Shown one piece after another: positions 48,605-59,299 of a DNA stretch of 64,000 nucleotides (positions within the stretch are counted from its first letter, which is position 1; every line of letters starts with the position of its first letter). Under the pieces are notes generated by a model that was not told where the DNA came from, did no database searches, and saw only the letters and a list, made by a program, of their open reading frames with translations. This stretch comes from Forficula auricularia (lineage: Eukaryota; Arthropoda; Insecta; Dermaptera; Forficulidae): assembly GCA_024734495.1 (NCBI GenBank), contig JALMQS010000225.1:14666096-14730095 (forward strand), in the 5' to 3' direction. The position numbers and the translations under genes are program-made.

Positions 48605-50585
48605 GGCGCCTGAGCTGCTGATGATAATGGATATTGATAAGTTAAAGAAACTATTTTACTTCACGTTGAAGGCTTTTAAGTTGAAAAAAATGTTATTTGT
48701 GTTATTGTCATTTTATATTTATGATTTAATGAAATCTAAATATGAGGCGCTAGTTTCGAAAGCGTCTACGTCCTTATTTTATCGAAATTTTACAAAGAGT
48801 AAAGGTACTTAAGATATACTGTTTCATGTGGTGGAGACAGATTATTCCGAAACCGGCTAAATCTAGTTGAAATTCAGCTTTAAATATACAAATGTTTTGC
48901 AAAAGCAGAAGAATGTACAGCTGCTTACCTTAGCATATTTTACATGTGTATAGGATTTCTAAATTTTTGCCTAGGTCATATCATATCAGAAGTAGTATAT
49001 TCAAATAAGTAAAAAAAATAATTTCTTTTAAGAGTTATAACATATTTCGCAGATTGATTAAATTTAAAATCTATGTATCCGCTTTTTCAAGTAAACGTCT
49101 CATATTTTTATGTAAAATGGATATTAGAAAAGTTAGTATAGGGAGAGTTAAAATAGTCGACTCAATGTAAAATTCATCAAATATCCTAACAAAATTCTCA
49201 TATGGACGCATATATCTTGTTTCAAAAAATAATAGCTGAAAATTTTAATAATTTTTAATCTCACCGCTAGGAAATATCTTTTTATATTAGAAGGAAGTCT
49301 TTCAAAATATAATGAAATAAAATAAATGATAACGTTTTATGTTTTAATATAAATTAAGAGAATAATTTCGATTCTTCCAAAACAAAAAATAAAAATTTAT
49401 AAATTTTTTGATCCAGAGTGAATATTATGCCAAAAAAAGCAATTTTCTTTTGATCAAATTATGCTATCATTCATCAATGATATTTATTCAATTTCATTAT
49501 AAATTTAAACTCCCTAAGAATGAATACACATTAATATTGCTATTCAATAAAAATATTTTATTAAATTTTTAAAATTAATATTATTCTTTGTTCAATCAAT
49601 TGAGTACCGAAAAAGCGGGACAAGGTTTATTAAGACTTTTAATACTCTCGGGCTCATTTACAATAAAAATTTGTAAAGTATTCCTTATTCATTAATATGT
49701 TAATTACAATATAATAAAATCCTAATAATAACTTTGTAAATTTGGAAGCATTATTTTTTTTTCAATTCCATTTAAAAGATATCAGTTTTAGGAATACACC
49801 GCTTGCCCTAAAAGGGGTTCCTCAAAAAATGACATCTTATATGTTAAAAAATTATTGAAAACAAGAAAATGAATTATAAAGTAATGTAATTGAAAATATT
49901 AGAAATCTAGAGATATGTTATAATTTATGATCTTATGAGAGTAAAAAAAAATATATATCTATAAATATAGATAAAATAAACTTACACTTTTTTTATGTAA
50001 AAATGGACTTGAAGTAAAATATTTCCTAAATTTATTCCATTATCTTTAAGAAAAATCAAGCAAATATAATATTATATAATAAAACATAAATTTAGTTTTA
50101 AAAACTTATAAGTACTAAAATTTGTAGAGTAAAAAGTATTTTAAGCCATGATAATATTAACATTTATTCACAATTTTTAAGGTTTCTTCATATTGATAAA
50201 AAATTGTGTTTTAGACCCATTTTTATGTCCTTCAATAAAAAAATGAAATATATTTTAGTTTTTTGCCATGCAGTTTTAGTAAGTTTTTTAAGAGAAATTA
50301 TTACTTTTGCATTTTATGCTTTTCTAATCTGGATTAATTAGTGTAAACATGCCAATGTTCAGAAATGAAGTTTTTTTGGTGTTGTCCAAACATTGTTTAT
50401 TAGGAATTTAATAACCTTATAAAGAGCTATTTGTTTTCCCAGAATAAATCTATTTAAATTTTTTCAGTCTACACGAAGTTTAAGCCAGTTATGAAGTATT
50501 TATAAATTATAAAGAGCTATTTATTTTCCCAGAATAAATCAAAAGTGTCCTCTGTTTGATGAAAATAAACAATAATATACATTAG
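48605..50585. other. AT-rich, no gene recognised
   Basis: Long AT-rich stretch with only chance frames. A 40-bp direct repeat (ATAAAGAGCTATTTGTTTTC) occurs at about 50,417 and 50,508. Confidence 0.4.
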
Positions 50586-50587
50586 TA

Positions 50588-50834
50588 CATATCGTCACTG
50601 ATCTTACAAAACCTCGTAAGTCCGATTTTTGGTCAAATACGTATTATACGTTTATGCCGACCAACTTTTCATGCCGCATCTGCCTATTGAAACCTTATTA
50701 TTCTACTCTAATTTAATTTCGCGCTATGGACAAATAATAAATTGTATGTATTGTTGTTTAATATGGTTTTTCTTGTTTTCTGGCAAACAATGAATTTAGG
50801 ACTTAGGAGGTTTTGTAAGATCAGCGATGATATA
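50588..50834. repeat. palindromic MITE-like repeat
   Basis: The ends ATCGTCACTGATCTTACAAA and its complement enclose an AT-rich centre with ACTTTTCATGCCGCATC. Confidence 0.7.
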
Positions 50835-51204
50835 TAGAATTGCTTTATTTATTTCAAAAAATCAATTAAACATTTTAAAAATTTTATAGAAAGAAATGGA
50901 TAATTTGGCCAGAAACTTTTTTCTGATTGTAATCAAAGAATTGTATCATTTATCACAATAAAACAATCAAGATTTTATTTTAAAACACATATATATTAAA
51001 TAAATGAATATATGGGTTCCGAAGGGTTGAACTTCATTTTCAGTCTTTATTTGTTAATGAATACTTATCTTTGTTTTTACAGTTATAAAATTAATAAAGA
51101 TTCTTTTCTAAGTTGGTTTATTCACAAGCAATACTAGATAGTATTAGTAGATATTCTAGTATTTGTTGAAAAGTGAATGAACCAACTTGCAAACTTTTTT
51201 ACTT

Positions 51205-51480
51205 AGGGAATGGGGTGTAGGTTTTAGGTGAAACATGACATTAATTAATAAAGTAAAGGGAGTGTTGTTTCACAGTGAATGAAATAAAACTCAATACAAT
51301 ACAATACAAACTATATTTCGGATTATTAGTTCATCAAAAGGAGTTTACAGATTAAAAACTAAAGGACTAATAATCCGAAATATATTGAGTTTGTATAAAC
51401 CTCTTTGAGTTTTATTTCATTTACTATGAAACTACACTCCCTTTATTTTATTAATCAACTTAGAAACGTTTCTTGGTATT
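51205..51480. mobile_element. fold-back element, family B
   Basis: The arms AGGGAGTGTTGTTTCACAGT and its complement enclose GAGTTTTATTTCATT blocks and a damaged hammerhead-like centre. The plus-strand arm keeps GGACTAATAATCCGAAATA (51,364-51,382) without the CTGATGA half. The minus-strand arm has TTGATGA and no full stem II. Confidence 0.7.
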
Positions 51481-51639
51481 GGCATTTTCTCTATTGTTCT
51501 TTAATGAATTCTTCATGCAAATATGATGTATTCATGCTCAAGTGGAAAAACAAATAAATTTTTTATAAAAATATCTCAGAATTGGATTGAAGGCAGGAAA
51601 TAAACTAGAGACTACTTCCAACAAATAATATTTATTGGA

Positions 51640-51830
51640 AATATTTCTCTTTTAATATAGTTTCGAAACCGACGGTAAAAAAATGACTGAAGATAAAGGC
51701 CAAGCCTTTGAAACTATTGCCTCTAACAATTAAAATTATCTACTTAAGTATATATGTGAATGTTTATTTGCTACAAGAAGGCGACACCATCTTTGATTTA
51801 TTCTTAAAAACCAACAACTCTTCTACACTA
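51640..51830 (+). mobile_element. fold-back family C copy
   Basis: It contains ATAGTTTCGAAACCGACGG (left arm remnant), the motif at 51,687, then TGTTTATTTGCTACAAGAAG and the AACAACTCTTCTACACT outer end. Confidence 0.6.
51687..51721 (+). ncRNA. hammerhead-like motif C2
   Basis: CTGAAGA, T, AAAGGC, CAA, GCCTTT, GAAACTATTGCC. Stem II is fully complementary although five of its twelve bases differ from motif C1. The stem III palindrome is degraded (ATTGC for ATAGT). Confidence 0.35.
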
Positions 51831-52360
51831 GGCAAGAAAAATCTTTAAATTTCATTACCGCTACTTTTTTCAAAATTTATTAGCGGCCCTACAAGTCGTG
51901 TAAGCCGAGAAAATTATTAATTTTATTTTCAGAAAAAATATTTAAAATGATATGTTATTAAATTGATCTAAGTCAGGCTAAATTATTTCTATTATATATA
52001 TATTCGGAATATGTAAATAATTTAACTTTAAAAATTCAAACGTTTATTATTTTTTTTATTTGTATAGATAAAATATAGGTTTTCTATAGAAGAAAATTTT
52101 AAAACATTTCATAATTTGGCAATTTATAAAGATAAATTTAATTTAATAATTTATTTATTTATTATTTTAAACTGTAAAATATATTTTAATTTACAAATTA
52201 AAAAAACATGAAAAGTAAAGAAAATTATGGAGGATATATAGATATTCCCTATAACATTATGATTTAATAGAAAGGAAACAAAACATTAAGGCTTTGGAAA
52301 ATTGTTTGATGAGATGATGAAAAGTCAGTCATTCACACTCTCACTATCACAGAGCAATTA

Positions 52361-52366
52361 TTTATT
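52361..52366 (-). terminator. TAF12 polyadenylation signal (candidate)
   Basis: AATAAA on the minus strand three bases after the TAF12 stop. It is canonical but would give an unusually short 3' UTR; other A-rich signals further on cannot be excluded. Confidence 0.4.
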
Positions 52367-52368
52367 AA

Positions 52369-55300
52369 TTAAAATTTCTTTATAGTTTTCCGAATAAGTG
52401 CTAAACGTTGTTTATGAGCTTCAGTTACTGGAGCACGTTTGTATTGACGAAGTTCATCCGTTCCAAATCCAGGAATCCACATGTTCCATTGCCGTTCTGA
52501 AAAATAAATTTTTTTAAATAAATTAGTATTTTTTAAGAACAGAAGCAAGTGAGTTTTTGAATTAAAAAAAAAAAAGATTTTTTTTATTTTTTAAAATCTA
52601 ACGTAAAGTTTAACATTATTTATTGAAAAAAAAATAGTTTTATCAAGAACTTAAAGATTGAATCAAAGATATTAATTGATATGCTTTATTTCATGTCAGA
52701 AGGGATCGCCCCTCGGAATTAGAACCCAAGAGCCAAACTTGCATTCCGGACAGTTTCGTTAACACTGGAGAAGAAATGCTTCTGACATATGGCGATCCCT
52801 TCTGACATGAAATAAAACATATCTTATGATGTCTTTGATTCGACCTTCAAGTCCTTGGCAAAGTTTACTATTTTTTTTTTTTTAAATAAATGATCAAAAT
52901 TTTTGATTTTTCATTTGAATCTAATATTACTGAGTTTATTTCAATATTCAATGTATTTTTTTTTTTTTTATAAATTAGCCTTCGGGAAAGATGCCCTTAA
53001 AGATGGAAATCGGATTTACTTTTTAAAATTTGGTTTATACCTTATATGTACTACATTAAATAAAAAAATAAAAAAAAAGGTTTGCTTGTGAAATAAAAAT
53101 ATTATATACTAGCTGAGAAGCCCCCCACCACCTCACCCCACTACGTTACCCTTCCCACCATTCCACCCCGACCCCTGGCCCTCTGCATTCCACCCCCGCA
53201 CCCAACTATGCAACATTCCCCCCCACTCCGAAGCCCCTGCATTCCACTCCCGCACCCCAAACCCATTCCACCTCCGCACCTTTCCCCCTATTCCATCCTC
53301 ACCCCCACTCCGGCCCCCTGCATTCCACCCCCACCCCCACCCCGGGCCTCCTGTACCCCAAACCGGCATTCCACCCCCGCACCCAGTTTTTGCATTTCTA
53401 GCTCCCTAGAGGCCCATAGATTATGTATACAAAATTTGGTTGAGTTTGGTCCAAGGGGAAGAATTTTCATTTTTGCCCCCCCCCCCCCTATTTGGGTGGT
53501 TAGTTTTTGCATATCTAGCCTTCCAGTGGCCCACAGATTATCTATACAAAATTTGGTTAAGTTTGCTCCAAGGACAGAATTTTAATTTTTTGACCCTCCC
53601 AACCCCATTTTGGGTGGTTAGTTTTTGCATTTCTAGCCTTCTAGTGGCCCAGATTATGTATACAATGGTCAAGTCACGTGATTTGTACAAATAAAGGAAA
53701 ATATTTTTGAAATTTTTTTATAATTTGTATTATAACTAGAAAGATTTGTATAAATTAATGGAATCTTCTGTACCTAGATAAAGTTGAACATCTTTAACTT
53801 CTACAGTTGCGGCTTTTCGGTGTTTGGCTAAGAGGCAAGCAGCATTAAGACTTGTTTCTACAAAATCATCAGCTAGTTGCATCAAAAGATCTTCAACTTC
53901 TTCATCTAATTGTTCAGTTGCGTCAACTTCTCGCACAAGATCATGTAATCTTGCTCTTGTAACCATCTAATAAAAATAAATAAATAAATAATTGTAAAAA
54001 TTAAATTAGAAAAATAAAGAAAAAATTTGATAGACACTAGGATTAGCCGGGGTTCGAACTCGACAATCTCGAATTTCCAATGTGAAGCTTTAACTAAGTG
54101 AGCTACTGGTACTCAAATACAAGCCAATCCTAGATGTCTATAAAAAGTTTTTTTTATTTATATTGACAGCTCTATAGTGATTACATGTCTTAATGAAAAA
54201 AATATTTTTCAAGTTAGGGTGTTGTAATTAATTGAGAAATAGTTGTATTGTGAAAATTATTTGAAATGATTAAATAGTTAATATAGAGTCGACTCTCGAT
54301 AATTTGAACTCTTCAGCTGTTAACTTCGGTAAATCGAAAAAATGCTGTGTATTTTGATTCGCTCGATAACTCGAAATCCTTTTCGTAACTAGAGGGGGAG
54401 AGAACGTTCTATAATTCGAACTAGGCCGCTTCCCCTCTTTATAATTCGAATTTTTATCGAGTGATCCTAGGAAAAAACTATTCTTAATTTTTTTAATTAG
54501 ATATGTTATTATCTATTGCAATGTTAATACCTAGTATCGTCGCCTTAGAGTGTAAACCTGCTAACTCACAACAAGAAAACTTTACTGGACAGAGAACAAA
54601 CAAATAAAATTTAATATTGTTGTTATCGAAAGAAACTATTTTTCACATTTTTTTTCTACAACTTACGATCCTAATTTTAAGTAGCAGTTTTACTTGGACG
54701 ATGCTGCATTTCTTTTCTTTCGAACAGTATTAATATGTCATATATGATAAAAAATGAATTTAGCAGTAAATTTTAAGGAGTTAGGTGTTGGTTCTAGGTG
54801 AAACATTTTAATATAATAATAAAACTTGAGTAAGATACGAGGTAGGTTTCACAAAAAATAAATAAAACAGAATTGAGTTTTGAATTCGATATATTTCGGG
54901 GGAAAAACAGTTTTCTTGGACTCCTGATGATGGGCTAACCCACGAAATATATCGAATTCAAAACTCAATTTTTGTTTTACTTCTTTTTTGTGAAACCTAC
55001 CTCGTATCTTACTCGAGTTTTATTATGGATTTAGCAGGTTTAAACTCTAAGGCGACGATATGACATATTAATACCATTCGAAAGAAAAAGAGATGCAGCA
55101 TCGTCCAAGTAAAACTGCTACTTAAATGAAGATCATAAGTTGTAGAAAAAAAATGTGAAAAATAGTTTTTTTCCATAACGACAATATTAAATTTTGTTTG
55201 TTTTTTTCTTAGCCCTGTAAAATTTCCTTGTTATGAGTTAGCAGGTTTACACTCTAAGGCGACGATATGTAATTATTTTGTTCTTTTTTGTCGTTATCAA

Positions 55301-57887
55301 TATTTTTACTTTTATACTTGAGGCTATATATAAAATCTATGTAAGCTCATACATATTTTCAAAAATATAATAAAAACTCTTAATAATTCAAATTTTTTTT
55401 CTTTCCTCTAGATAATTTGAATTTTTCTTGTAGTGGATTTCGAATTAACGAGAGTCGACTGTATATAAAATAATAATATAAAATATATAACTACTTGTGA
55501 TGTTTCACTTCCAGAATGAGGAGTTGCTGCGGCAGCCATCGGTTTCGAAGCTGTAGCTGGTGTTTGATGAACTACTGAAGTCATCTGAGAAACTACTGGG
55601 GTCGCCTGAGTTATTGTCGTGGGTGATGGGGTTGGATTTCCAACCACACTTTGAAGGTTTCCGAGTCCAAGGGCAGGAGATGCATTGTTTCCTATATTCT
55701 AAATAAAAAAAAATATATTTTAACATATTGATCATCAATTGCTTGTTACTTTATTTTCTATTCGAGATGAAAAAAAATTTTATAATGTTTTTTTGGCATT
55801 GTCAAAGGAGACAGAAAGTAATTATGTTTTGAACTACTTTCATTGACTTTTTGTTACCCTGAAGAAGGAGAGAATAAATCTCCGAAACGTCGGTTTAACA
55901 AATAAATGTAAAATAATAAAACCTCTATAGTCTTATTTTTTTACAACCACCGTGGACTGCTTTCATCAACATCCAATTGCATATTTATACCAGTCCGTCT
56001 CCTAAAGAAAATCTCTATCAATATATTTTAAACATTATTTTAATTTTCATTTAAATTTTAAATAATAACGATTTACTAATTTAAGTTATTAATTAATAAA
56101 GTAAGGGAGTGTAGTTTCACAATGAATGAAATAAAACTCGAAGAGGTTTATACAAACTCAATATATTTCAGATTAATAGGAGTTTACAGATTAAACACTG
56201 TTTTTTAATCTGTAAACTCCTGATGATGGACTAATAATCGGAAATATATTGAATTTGTATAAACCTCTTTGAGTTTTATTTCATTTATTGTGAAACTACA
56301 CTCCCTTTACTTGATTAATTAATATCATGTTTCACCTAAAACCTACACTACTTTCCCTAAGTAAAACTTAAGTTATTAACGACTTCCAATCATTTAATTA
56401 TTTTTGAAATAATAAGACTGACAAGCGAGTTTCGACCCCGAATAATAGCCTTACTCACTCGTTCACCGATAATCGTATTAAAATTTTAATCGAATGAATA
56501 TTTTGGGGAGGGTAGAAAATGCAAAATATTTATATATTATGGGGTGTGAGGTATCCTTGCAAAGATCTCCAAGTAGTGTTAAGTTTAAATTTAATTCATT
56601 TTAAAATGATGATAATTTAGAAGTGACTTATGGCTCTCTCAGCCACCCGCTCTGAATCTGAATTAATTTGTTTTGAAGCTGAAAGTGTGAAAGATGTGTA
56701 AATAAATTTGTCTAATGCTCTTTCTTTTGTCTTTGTAAGAGGCGGCCCGCTCCTCGGAGGCCCAATAAACAAAATATTAATTAGAATAATAAAAAAATTC
56801 CAGAAATTTATTTATTCTCAATGACAAATAAAAACAAGTTTGATATATCAAGTATTTTAGAAGATATATAAAGTACGGAACCCTCGGTATACGAATCCGG
56901 CTAGCACTTATTTTAATGATATTGATGCAACCTCTGTAGTCTGGGGTGAAACCTTGAATTGTGAAAAGGTGAATAGAAAGAAATTTCAGGTATTGGGTCC
57001 GAGATGAAGCTATCTGTTGATGGGGGGACTTGAAAAAAAAGAAGGTTCTATGTCACATGAATGACAGATGTGGCAAGCGATTTGTATGATTCATAGGGAT
57101 AAACGAATTGGCGTTTGCCTTTGTTCAGTTAGTAACTAATTTATTGTTAACGGGTTTTTGAAAATCGTGTGTTTAGTATTAATGGGGCTTTAGATGGGAT
57201 TATTGATTTAATCTCGTCAAAATAAATGCCATGGTATCTATAAAAAAGGGGTAGAGGGGGCAGGGTTCTACGGTGGACCAGGAATTCAGAGCACTAGTTA
57301 ATGCTGGATCTCATATTACTCTGATAATTTGCTTCTGAATTGGATCCAGGGAGATAAAAAAAAATGCTTGAAGGGCCACTATTTACAGCCATATTCGTGA
57401 TAGGGGTGAATTTGAGTTTTGTATAGGGTACTAAGTTGAGTGGACGTGAAAAATTGTCTGGTCTAAAATAGCAAGCCAAGCTTAGATGGAATAGCTTTTA
57501 ATAATTTCAATGTGCTCATTCCAAGTAGTAGTAGTAGGTTTTGATTGCCCTCCAATCTTTCGGTAATTTAGCCATAGGTTTTGCCTTTAATATGCTCATT
57601 CCAAGAAAATGTCATAGACCAGATTAATAATAATATAGGAATTATGCCTACAATAATAAAAAAAATGGTATGCTGGATCTCATATTACTCTGATAACTCG
57701 CTTCTGAATTGGATCCAGGGTGATAAAAAATGCTTGGCGGGCCACTATTTACAGCCATATTCGTGACAGTTGCGAATTTGAGTTTTATATAGGGAAATAA
57801 GTTGAGTGGACGTGAAAAATGTCTGGTCTCGAATAGAAAGCCAAGCTTAGATAGAGTATCTTTTGATAATTCCAATGTGCTCATTCC

Positions 57888-57920
<33 letters not shown>

Positions 57921-58227
57921 GTTCTACTACCCTTTCTGCAATTTAGCCATAAGTTTTGCCTTTAATGTGCACATTCCAAGAAAATGTCATAGACCAGTTT
58001 AATAATAATGTAGGAATTACGTCCACAATAATAAAATAAAAAAAATAGTATGCTGGATTTCATATTACTCTGATAGCTACCGGTGAGTCAACATCCATAT
58101 TCGTTATTGTCTGTTGTTGATGTTGGTGCTGTACATGTTGAACATTGGGTGAAGAAATGACAGAGGAAGAGACGATTGATTGGGCCTGTACGATGTTTCC
58201 AGTTCCCAAATTGGGATTCATATCCAT
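52369..58227 (-). CDS. TAF12: TAF12, TFIID/SAGA histone-fold subunit (complete, 4 exons)
   Basis: TAF12 pairs with TAF4 through a histone fold in TFIID and with ADA1 in SAGA, in the nucleus. Coding exons on the minus strand: 58,227-58,081 (49 codons), 55,698-55,495 (68 codons), 53,966-53,774 (193 nt) and 52,496-52,369 (128 nt with stop). All introns are GT-AG, and the sum is 672 nt, i.e. 223 residues. Residues 1-117 are low complexity, rich in Ser, Pro, Thr and Gln (VQHVQHQHQQQ). The histone fold covers about 118-190: RLHDLVREVD (alpha 1), LDEEVEDLLMQLADDFVE (alpha 2), HRKAATVEVKDVQLYLERQ (alpha 3). The C-tail WNMWIPGFGTDELRQYKRA and HKQRLALIRKTIKKF is the family hallmark. The first ATG follows a TTTGCAG acceptor by one base, so an upstream non-coding exon is likely. 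Human TAF12 is 161 residues; the extra length is N-terminal. Introns are full of repeats. Confidence 0.96.
52640..52850. repeat. palindromic repeat in TAF12 intron 3
   Basis: The arms ATTTCATGTCAGAAGGGATC and its complement flank a tRNA-like middle (ATTAGAACCCAAGAGCC), resembling the S2-derived fold-back at 39.7 kb. Confidence 0.65.
53109..53385 (-). repeat. C-rich minisatellite in TAF12 intron 3
   Basis: Degenerate ~20-bp units of the type CATTCCACCCCCGCACCCC. On the transcript-sense (minus) strand these are runs of three to five G. A Helitron-like CTAGCTG end (53,109) starts the tract. The 125-codon proline-rich frame here is an artefact of composition. Confidence 0.85.
53388..53680 (+). 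repeat. three tandem units of the ~110-bp repeat
   Basis: Three units with TTTTTGCAT(T/A)TCTAG, CC(A)CAGATTATGTATACAA and TTTGGTTGAGTTTGGTCCAA, the last one shortened. Inverted relative to 9,810-10,080. Confidence 0.8.
54035..54140 (-). mobile_element. tRNA-like repeat with inverted ends
   Basis: The minus strand shows an A-box-like CCAGTAGCTCACTTAGTTAAA and B box GAGTTCGAACCCC, about 75 nt apart overall. The outer sequences ATAGACACTAGGATTAGC and its near-complement CCAATCCTAGATGTCTAT form a long closing stem. Confidence 0.5.
54767..55028. mobile_element. fold-back element, family B, copy B1
   Basis: 262 bp with 9-bp target duplication ATTTAGCAG (54,758-54,766 and 55,029-55,037). The arms share GTAGGTTTCACAAAAAATAA and TTGAGTTTTGAATTCGATAT with their complements. 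The hammerhead-like motif lies just right of the dyad centre. No coding capacity. Confidence 0.8.
54916..54961 (+). ncRNA. hammerhead-like motif B1
   Basis: Stem I 5' strand TTGGACTC, core CTGATGA, stem II TGGG-CTAA-CCCA, C, GAA, palindrome ATATAT, C, then stem I 3' strand GAATTCAA. Seven of eight stem I positions can pair. One unpaired C precedes GAA, a departure from the other copies. Confidence 0.4.
55850..55902 (+). ncRNA. hammerhead-like motif A4
   Basis: Single-arm family A copy (55,830-56,020). Core CTGAAGA, A, stem II GGAGA-GAATAAA-TCTCC, GAAACGTC. Stem I is CC/GG, a TT bulge, then TTTGTTA/TAACAAA. Both stems differ in sequence from the 63 kb copies yet remain complementary. Confidence 0.45.
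56090..56365. mobile_element. fold-back element, family B, copy B2
   Basis: The arms AGGGAGTGTAGTTTCACAAT and TTATACAAACTCAATATATTT with their complements; ends at TTTCACCTAAAACCTACAC. In TAF12 intron 1. Confidence 0.8.
56211..56257 (+). ncRNA. hammerhead-like motif B2
   Basis: TAAACTC, CTGATGA, T, GGACTAATAATCG, GAA, ATATAT, T, GAATTTG. Stem I pairs at six of seven positions with a sequence different from B1. Stem II has one mutated base (TCG for TCC). Confidence 0.35.
56620..56775 (+). repeat. family E repeat, second copy
   Basis: CTCTCAGCCACCCGCTCTGA through AGGCGGCCCGCTCCTCGGAG, matching 11,440-11,610. Confidence 0.65.
56915..57300 (-). mobile_element. LINE (family L1w) 3' part in TAF12 intron 1
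   Basis: It matches the 3' UTR and tail of the 6.4-7.1 kb LINE on the minus strand, strongly mutated. Its upstream part continues into the tandem units that follow. Confidence 0.65.
57300..58076 (-). repeat. tandem 370-bp units made of LINE plus microsatellite
   Basis: Two full units (57,300-57,667 and 57,668-58,049) and the first ~27 bp of a third. Each holds ~230 bp of L1w coding sequence (minus; KLGFLFETRHFSRPLN), an AGT microsatellite (4-11 repeats) and ~130 bp with TTAGCCATAGGTTTTGCCTT. The third copy ends at the splice donor of TAF12 coding exon 1. Confidence 0.8.
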
Positions 58228-58424
58228 GCTGCAAACAAATAATATAATTTTTATAAAAGAATTTAAATAAAATTATGAACTTATTGATTGATTTCAAATA
58301 GTTTAAATTTTAAAATGAAATAACTGATTTTTATATTAAAAAACTTAAATTAAAGAAATTTAGTAGAAAATAAAATATTCTTTGGCCGACAGAAGCAGTT
58401 TTTGATTGGTGGAAAATTGTGTCT

Positions 58425-58680
58425 TTTGGAGAATTCTCTAAAGGAGCCCTTGTATGATTTATACAACATATTAGGAGTGGTTGTAGTCGCAAAGTAAAAG
58501 CTTTTTACCACTAACAAATGGTAGATGGTAAATGGAGGGACTGGGATGGCCAATCAGATGCCAGGCACTGTCATCTGATTGGCTATCCCAGCCCCTCCAT
58601 TTACCATCTACCCATGGTTAGTGGTAAAAAGCATTTACTTTGCGACATACAACCGGCCCTAAATCAAGCACTTATTATAA
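58425..58680. mobile_element. palindromic MITE upstream of TAF12
   Basis: The arms AGTCGCAAAGTAAAAGC and TCTGATTGG with their complements; right end ACAACCGGCCCTAA. About 250 bp, only 200 bp from the TAF12 start exon. Confidence 0.75.
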
Positions 58681-59109
58681 AAATGTAATCTACGATCTGG
58701 CACCTCACATGAAAACCAATTTTTTTTGTTAATCAAACCTAGATCTAAATAGAAGCAAACCTGTGAAAAGTTCTAAAAGTGAAAATTGGGGGGGGGGGGG
58801 GCAGACTAGTTGTGTATTTTTTTTATCTTATCGAACCGAGATCTAGATAGAACCGGAGCACGTTTGACCGTAGAGTACATTTCAGTCAAAGAATTTAAAT
58901 TAGTATAAGAGTGCTGGTAAAACTCCTATACCTAATTTTTGACATTTTAGGAGTTTTAAAATAAAACGGGATTCTATTAATTGTCTTGAATCAAAATATA
59001 TCTGAACCTCAAAATAATTTGAATTTTCTATTATATGATATTTTATTGAGTAAAATGAAAAATGAAGTAACCTCCAAGAGGTATTGACCTATTAAAATAT
59101 TACAATTTT

Positions 59110-59290
59110 TCACTGTAAGTATAGGTGTGCTTTCTGCAAATATATATACGAGGGAAACCTAACATATATTTTGGTTACACTCTGTATCATTTGATGATGG
59201 GTTAACAACCCGAAATATATATATATTGAGAAACCTCTTCGTTTTATTTCTTACATATGATACAGTGACCTAGTAAATAATAACCCATAG
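59110..59290. mobile_element. fold-back family B copy B3
   Basis: It contains CTCTGTATCATTTGATGATG and, inverted, ACATATGATACAGTG, with a TATATATATATTGAG arm. The motif here has TTGATGA instead of CTGATGA (59,191-59,197), then T, GGGTT-AAC-AACCC, GAAATATATAT. The first core base is mutated. Confidence 0.55.
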
Positions 59291-59299
59291 TAATTAAAT

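Larger units (their letters stand above)
54535..55062. mobile_element. MITE (TATCGTCGCC family) interrupted by fold-back B1
   Basis: Terminal repeats TATCGTCGCCTTAGAGTGTA and TAAACTCTAAGGCGACGATA. Body motif CAGTTTTACTTGGACGATGC. The interruption 54,767-55,028 is flanked by ATTTAGCAG direct repeats. A truncated second copy (55,060-55,268) abuts it, and a third is at 61,912-62,499. Lies in TAF12 intron 2. Confidence 0.8.

Noticed and set aside
48603..48812. 69-codon frame
   Set aside because: AT-rich composition, no family and no splice context; treated as chance.
53208..53585. 125-codon proline-rich open frame
   Set aside because: It is a translation of the C-rich minisatellite and the ~110-bp tandem repeat inside a TAF12 intron, on the opposite strand.
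53736..53773. Extension of the TAF12 histone-fold frame to TEDSINLYKSF
   Set aside because: This is read-through past the GTACAG donor at 53,773; splicing to 52,496 restores the conserved ERQWNMW sequence.
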